DNA from: Liolophura sinensis
Lineage: Eukaryota; Mollusca; Polyplacophora; Chitonida; Chitonidae
Direction of reading: 5' to 3'
Length of the DNA stretch: 64,000 nt
NCBI RefSeq assembly: GCF_032854445.1
Contig: NC_088298.1
Span: 15,799,504-15,863,503 of the forward strand
Below, one piece after another: positions 58,513 through 64,000 of the stretch. The stretch's first letter is position 1. Every line of letters starts with the position of its first letter. The position numbers and the translations under genes were made by a program. The notes beneath the pieces were generated by a model that was not told the DNA's origin, did not search any database, and saw only the letters and a program-made list of their open reading frames with translations.

Positions 58513-58567
58513 AAATAAATACGAGGAATGTACTAAAAACACACACACTCAACTCGCATACCCCCAA

Positions 58568-58832
58568 GTCCTCCGTGGCTCAGTTGGTTAGCACGCTAGC
58601 GCAGCGTAATGACCCAGAAGCCTCTCACCAATGCGATCGCTGTGAGTTCAAGTCCAGCTCATGCTGGCTTCCTCTCCGGCAGTACGTGGGAAGGCCTGAC
58701 AGCAACCTGCGGATGGTCGTAGGTTTCCACCGGGCTGTGCCTGGTTTCCTCCCACCATAATGCTGGCCGCCGTCGTGTAAGTGAAATATTCTTGAGTACG
58801 GCGTAAAACACCAATCAAATAAATAAATTAAA
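58568..58832 (+). mobile_element. SINE A, full-length copy
   Basis: Head cctccgtggctcagttggtt, B box gagttcaagtcc, tail caatcaaataaataaa. Possible target duplication around gcatacccccaa and acatacctccat. Confidence 0.9.
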
Positions 58833-58839
58833 TAAAAAC

Positions 58840-60140
58840 ACATACCTCCATAATGATTTACAACACTCCTTTGCCATATCATGAACAACTTATTAATTAT
58901 GGTCGGTAGATTTCGTTCGTCTTTTTTTCAGCATAAGTTTTTCCCCGTGACAATATACTCATTTCAGACCAGGAGCCCATTGAAGCCCACGCACCGTTGA
59001 AGCGTTACACGACTGGCGGCCCGGGAGCATGGATTGTACATGACCCAAATCTAGCTGCATCAGAACTGGTGTAAATCGGTGTGAACAATTACTCACGACC
59101 TGACTGGCTGCATACAGGTAGGCCTATATCAGGCTCTATGCGATATCCACGAGATAAACTCTCGCCCAGCAAATGACGCGGGCCAACCTGACCTTGAGAT
59201 GGCGTCATTATGTACACAGACCAGGCAAGACCGCGGACTAATTACACCCACTTTGGTGGGAATTCATCCAACGACTTCAGTTGAAAATAGTGCACATTGT
59301 TGTTAACACTGGAACTCTTTTATCCCAGGTTGAACTCTGTTGGAAACTTAGGAGGGAAATTAAATTTGCTTAGTGAATTAAAAATTGCGTTTCATATCTC
59401 CGCTTGTATCTAACTCAGTCTGGAGGGATCTGTATTTAATATGTATTGAATTCGATCATGGCCAATATATGCAATAACTGTTTGTTAGAAACGGACAGAT
59501 TATTTTCATGCAAAACATACATGTAGGCCTACTACACAGTGCAGGATATATACATTTATCAATTGCCATTGTTCGGTATCTCATTACTTTTCCATTGCAT
59601 GTTTCTTAACTGCGATCAAAAACTACAACAAAACAACGAAAGTTACAATAAAACTGTCCGCATGCCGACAACTCCAGTCTGGAGCCTCAAAATGGCTACC
59701 ACTACCACGCCCATTTTTCGCCGGCCGGTCAGTCTCCATGGTTGACCTATGGTTGTGTGTTTTGTTTACCAGTAAACACAGTGCGGTTTTGGATCGTATC
59801 TATAGGAAGATCACGCCACTCAAACAAGCCTATCAATTATTCTGGCAGTGGTTCCAGAGCTAACATCCATTATGGTTGTCGGCCCCCTACTAACAAACGA
59901 TTTTCAGTTGCCTGGACTCCGAATAAATGAATATGAAAGGCTGGTATGCCACTTTTCAAAACTGTACGGCTTTATAGCCGTACACACACCAGGCGTGACG
60001 ATAACTATCCTGTCCTCAAGGGCGAGAGGAATGTATAGGTATTTTAATATTCGGCAAATAGATTTGGTTTAAACGTATGTATTTCAATTGCAGGAAGCCA
60101 TAGGCTTATATCGTGTAATATTCGTAATAATATATACATT
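58840..60140. other. No gene recognised
   Basis: Unique sequence; ORFs at 59539-60072 have no recognised motif. Confidence 0.5.
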
Positions 60141-60144
60141 GTAA

Positions 60145-60262
60145 AGTAAGTATCCCGTAAGTATACATATATGTAATATAATATACAAATCCCGTAAGTA
60201 TACATATATGTAATATAATATACAAATCCCGTAAGTATACATATATGTACTATAATATACAA
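60145..60262. repeat. 37-bp tandem repeat, 3 copies
   Basis: Unit cccgtaagtatacatatatg then taatataatatacaaat. Confidence 0.95.
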
Positions 60263-60288
60263 TATGTACACACACCCCCTCACCCACC

Positions 60289-60294
<6 letters not shown>

Positions 60295-60372
<78 letters not shown>
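60295..60372. repeat. TA microsatellite
   Basis: About 78 bases of (TA)n at the 3' end of the LINE remnant. Confidence 0.98.
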
Positions 60373-60375
<3 letters not shown>

Positions 60376-60384
60376 GAAGCTTGT

Positions 60385-62520
60385 TTTCAAATACATTGCT
60401 AGATGCCTCCTGGAGGTTACGTTGGAAGAATAGCAGGCGATGCATGTGGCGTCTCTTACGCAACTGTATAAATCCCGATTCTTCGTAGAGCAGGTTAGAG
60501 GAAACACTTTTAGTTAAACTAGTAATGACGCGTAGTGCGTTCTTTTGCATGTTTTCCATAGTACTTATCTGACCTTCAGTAATATTGTCCCAAACTATAT
60601 CTGCATAGTCCAATGGTGGTCTTATAAAACTTTTGTACATCATTTCTAAGCACTTTCGATTCAGACGATATTTTAGCGCTCTGAACATCGATAGTTTTTT
60701 TTTTTATTTGGCAGCTTTTCTGAGTTTGTCTATGTGATAGGTCCGGTTTCCATTATTACTAAAAACTAGTCCTAAATATTTATGTGATGTAGAATGGGTT
60801 ATACTTTCACCTGAAAAATTTAAATATTAACTGTGACGGTTGTCAGCGTCTTGAAACGGTAAGACTGTAGGACTCCAGCTCTCAACGCTCTGAGATCTGA
60901 CTGGAATCCGTTCAGTACAACCCTTTGTTGTCGATGTTAAATAGCTCGCAAACCAGTTGAGCTTTCCACCTTTTATTCCAGGTGACTTAAGCTTAGCTAA
61001 AATGCCTTTGTCCCAAACTCGATCAAAAGCCTTGGAAATGTAAAAAATATGAAAAATACTTCATTTCCATCGTCCAGGGCTTTAACAAAGTCAAAATAAA
61101 GGTCAACGAGTTGTGCTGTTGTTGAGTTTGACGGTAAAAAGCTATACTGATTTGGAGATATTTCAGGACGAAGATGGTTAAAAAGTGCTCGAAACACAAC
61201 GCGTTCAAATATCTTGCTAATGCAGCTAAGCAAAGAAATTGGTCTATAGTTTGCGACTTTCGATGTACCTCCCGTTTTGAATATAGGTGTAACGTTAGCA
61301 TTTGGGGCTGATCCCATCTGGTCCAGTAGCCTTGTTCATATCAATAGATTCCAGCACCTCAAGTACGTCACGGAGTTCAGCAGTAATTCCTACTAATTCG
61401 TTATTGGTCTGAGATGCAATTTCGGGGGGTTCCACATCTGAGTCGTGCAGAGAGCATACACTAGAAAAGAAGTCGTTCAGTAAGTTTGTCTCATTCACAT
61501 CATCATATTCACAGGTTTTATTTTCCGTGATCAGAGGTGGGATTGGACTAACATTCCTGTGGCTATTTTTTAGGTGAGATTTTCAGAGTTTCCACCAGAA
61601 CTTACTCCCAACATTTCCAGATTCTATTTTCTCAGTTACGTTTTGTTCATGGAGTTGTTTTGCTTAGGCCTACTTAATCAGAGAATGTACCTAGTTCCTT
61701 TGTGTTTTGAAAGCATTCCGATTGACTTCAGACGGAAATTTACGTGATTTTTTTGTAGAGTCTGTTTCTGAGTTTTAGTCTTAATCGCCGTGATTATCCA
61801 TGGTTTATCGTTAGGATTAATTATGACTGTACGGTTTGGAATATGTATATGTGCTGAGTCTAAGATAAAAAATTTCATATTAGTAAGCACATTTCGTCGA
61901 CAATATCAACCGAGGTAATTTCCCTTCCAGTCGACATTGGATAGAAAATTACGGTACCCGTTCCAATTTGCTGTATTATAATGCCAGATTAATCTCTTAT
62001 ATTTTTGCAACTTCGGAACTGAAGATCTTAAACAGGCAAAACATGACAATGGTCATTACAGAAGTCGGATATAGTCCCACACTCAAATAGCAGTCTACGT
62101 TTATTGCAAATGATCGAATCCAATAACGTGTTAGAAGAAGGCCTTCGTGGGTTCGTTAAGATAACTGGGTCATACCGAAAGAAGTGATTATAGTTGACAG
62201 ATGTTTGTTGGATTGGATTAAGTAAATTTTCATTGCCGGTCGCCCGTCAGTATTATCTTGTGATTTGGGAGAGTGTTGATAACACATTCTAAATTGTTTT
62301 TTTAGAACCTCCCATAAACCTTCTTCTGTTCCCGGAGGTCTATACATTACACCAATGACTTTGGACGGATTGTCGAATAGCTCCAGCCGTATAATTTCCA
62401 TGTCATTTTGCTCCAGATCAGAGTGACGAGAAAAAGATGTCCTTTCGGACACATAAACACTGGACTTCTCCCCAAGCTTGGTCACGGTCACGCCTAAGAG
62501 GCTCTTGAAAACCCAGGCAT
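60385..62520 (-). pseudogene. Decayed non-LTR retrotransposon (endonuclease + reverse transcriptase)
   Basis: Seen on the minus strand in order: an endonuclease-like piece (62156-62491: VYVSERTSFSRH, then VIGVMYRPPG), a linker with KPWIITAIKTKT (61678-61890), MNKATGPDGISP (61295-61498), RT motifs IFKTGG, NYRPISLLSCISKIFERVV and SPNQYSFLPSNSTT (60997-61317), then after frameshifts LKYRLNRKC, FIRPPLDYADIVWDN and MQKNALRVIT (60400-60690). Known: this order and these motifs are those of Jockey/CR1-type LINEs, which copy themselves through an RNA. The PQGS and YADD region is missing between about 60830 and 60950, frames are broken at several points, and the 3' end runs into a TA microsatellite, so it is dead. 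Confidence 0.85.
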
Positions 62521-63062
62521 TAAAACAGAACTATTTGGAAGAAGAGAAATAAGATGGGTCTCGATTAAAGGTATTCAAAGTTGTTAAGATTAGCAAAAGC
62601 TAAGTCTAATTTGTGTTTGAGGCCGCATACATAAGGTGTACAATTGACAGGTCCGTGAAGCAGGGGGCTTTGGGCGGACACCGGTTCAGTTCGAAATCAC
62701 CACTAAGTAACAGCGCTGCAATAGCACAATACATTCTAACATCACTCAGGCAACAGATTTTCTGTTAAAATTAACAGATTAATTTTTTTAGTGTAGCTAA
62801 GCGGTTACAATGACACAAGCATGATTATTTCTGGGAAACAGAATATAGGTCAACAGTTACACTGCATCGAGGATGTGGGCAAAACAGTGACATTTTGCTA
62901 CGCAAATGTTGACACAGACGAACTTCCAGGTTAGTCTGTGACGTTAAAAAACAGCAAAACAATGGGTTAAAAGTTGAAGGCCATCAAGTGCAACGTTAGG
63001 TAATTGTTTTGAGATGGGTGTGCTCACGCCATTATATCGTCTGAAGTAATTCAGAAAAAAGT
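62521..63062. other. No gene recognised
   Basis: May include the diverged 5' end of the LINE remnant; a dispersed-repeat copy is at 62725-62795. Confidence 0.4.
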
Positions 63063-63126
63063 TTATTTATTTATTTATTTGATTGGTGTTTTACGCTGTA
63101 CTCAAGAATATTTCACTTATACGAGG
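63063..63126 (-). mobile_element. SINE A 3' end, running into the 45-bp array
   Basis: tttatttatttatttgattg, gtactcaagaatatttcact, tatacga, then the array begins. Confidence 0.75.
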
Positions 63127-63127
63127 G

Positions 63128-64000
63128 CCGAACCAGAGCGAATATAGCGGAAGCACAGGAATTCCGTTTAGCTGAACTAGAGGAACTATAACGGGAGCAC
63201 AGGAATTCCCGTTTAGCTGAACTAGAGGGAATATGGCAGTAGCACAGGAATTCATGTTTAGCCGAACTAGAGGGAATATGGCGGGAGCACAGGAATTCAT
63301 ATTTAGCTGAACTAGAGGGAATATGGCGGGAGCACAGGAATTCCCCGTTTTACGCTGAACTAGAGGGACTATAACGGGAGCACAGGAATTCATATTTAGC
63401 TGAACTAGAGGGAATATGCGGGAGCACAGTAATTCACCGTTTAGCTGAACTAGAGGGACTATAACGGAGCACAGGAATTCCCGTTTAGCTGTAGAGGGAA
63501 TCATAGCGGACACAGGAATTCATATTTAGCTGAACTAGAGGGAATATGGCGGGAGCACAGGAATTCATGTTTAGCCGAACTAGAGGGAATATAGCAGTAG
63601 CACAGGAATTCATGTTTAGCTGAGCTAGAGGGAATATGGCGGGAGCACAGGAATTCATGTTTTGCCGAACTAGAGGGAATATGGCAGGAGCACAGGAATT
63701 CATATTTAGCTGAACTGGAGGGAATATGGCGGGAGCACAGGAATTCCCCGTTTAGCTGAACTAGAGGGACTATAACGGGAGCACAGGAATTCATATTTAG
63801 CTGAACTAGAGGGAATATGGCGGGAGCACAGGAATTCATATTTAGCTGAACTAGAGGGAATATGGCGGGAGCACAGGAATTCCCCGTTTAGCTGAACTAG
63901 AGGGACTATAACGGGAGCACAGGAATTCATATTTAGCTGAACTAGAGGGAATATGGCGGGAGCACAGGAATTCATATTTAGCTGAACTAGAGGGAATATA
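63128..64000. repeat. 45-bp minisatellite, about 19 copies, runs off the window
   Basis: Unit ggaattcatatttagctgaa, ctagagggaatatggcggga, gcaca. Variants with cccgttt and actataacgg alternate. It begins exactly where a reverse SINE A copy is interrupted. Minus-strand ORFs (15-residue unit) are by-products of the 3n length. Confidence 0.95.

Noticed and set aside
63091-63975. NSCAPAIFPLVQ repeat ORFs
   Set aside because: 45-bp minisatellite in shifting frames; not a protein family.
1-64000. CRISPR array, operon or prokaryotic mobile system
   Set aside because: Tandem arrays have no unique spacers between repeats, and all other features are eukaryotic.

Overview
This is eukaryotic, animal genomic DNA, and most of it is non-coding. 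The clues are spliced exons with GT/AG borders, a nuclear-type tRNA-Pro gene, dozens of tRNA-derived SINE copies, non-LTR retrotransposon remnants, MITE-like elements and many minisatellites. The dominant SINE (tRNA-like head, tail ending in a 'gtaaaacaccaatcaaataaataa' type sequence), together with the gene content, suggests a marine lophotrochozoan, probably a mollusc. That placement is inference, because no diagnostic lineage marker is present. One assembly gap of 200 N lies at 11773-11972.

Coding content. The main gene is on the minus strand, spread over about 24 kb (29256 down to 5554). Five exons join with consistent splice phases (28615-29256, 27863-27920, 16035-16170, 8667-8716, 5554-6238). 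They encode about 520 residues ending in a region that looks like the IP3-receptor-binding (KRAP/ITPRID/TESPA1-type) domain, followed by a Ser/Asp-rich acidic tail. The first exon(s) are not identified and may lie outside the window. A further minus-strand exon with a clean acceptor and a stop codon sits at 3262-3500; its parent gene is unknown. A compact PLAC8-family gene is complete at 49147-49473 (minus). A tRNA-Pro(TGG) gene is at 38573-38644 (minus). A few short ORFs are kept as low-confidence candidates.

Layout. 0-6 kb: two MITE families, the orphan terminal exon, the 31-bp and 54-bp minisatellites, and the KRAP-domain exon. 6-22 kb: the gene's introns, packed with 28-, 42-, 19-, 24- and 48-bp minisatellites, SINEs, two perfect hairpins and the gap. 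22-30 kb: quieter intron sequence, then the two upstream exons. 30-38 kb: SINE pairs, a 77-bp array and a 1.5-kb array of an 84-bp unit that has one long Met-less open frame. 38-49 kb: tRNA-Pro, SINEs, microsatellites, a 78-bp array, AT-rich DNA and the PLAC8 gene. 50-58 kb: an RT remnant split by a SINE, an internally deleted Tc1/mariner-like element, and a MITE. 60-64 kb: a decayed endonuclease/RT LINE (minus) interrupted by a TA microsatellite, then a 45-bp array running off the window end.

The most unusual property is the density of independent minisatellites: 13 main arrays, about 12% of the window. At least two of them appear to have grown out of SINE internal sequence. I see no operon-like or defence-like system. 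The best candidates for something new are the 84-bp coding-like array, the SINE-to-minisatellite conversions, and the unidentified exon whose splice acceptor abuts a 31-bp minisatellite.
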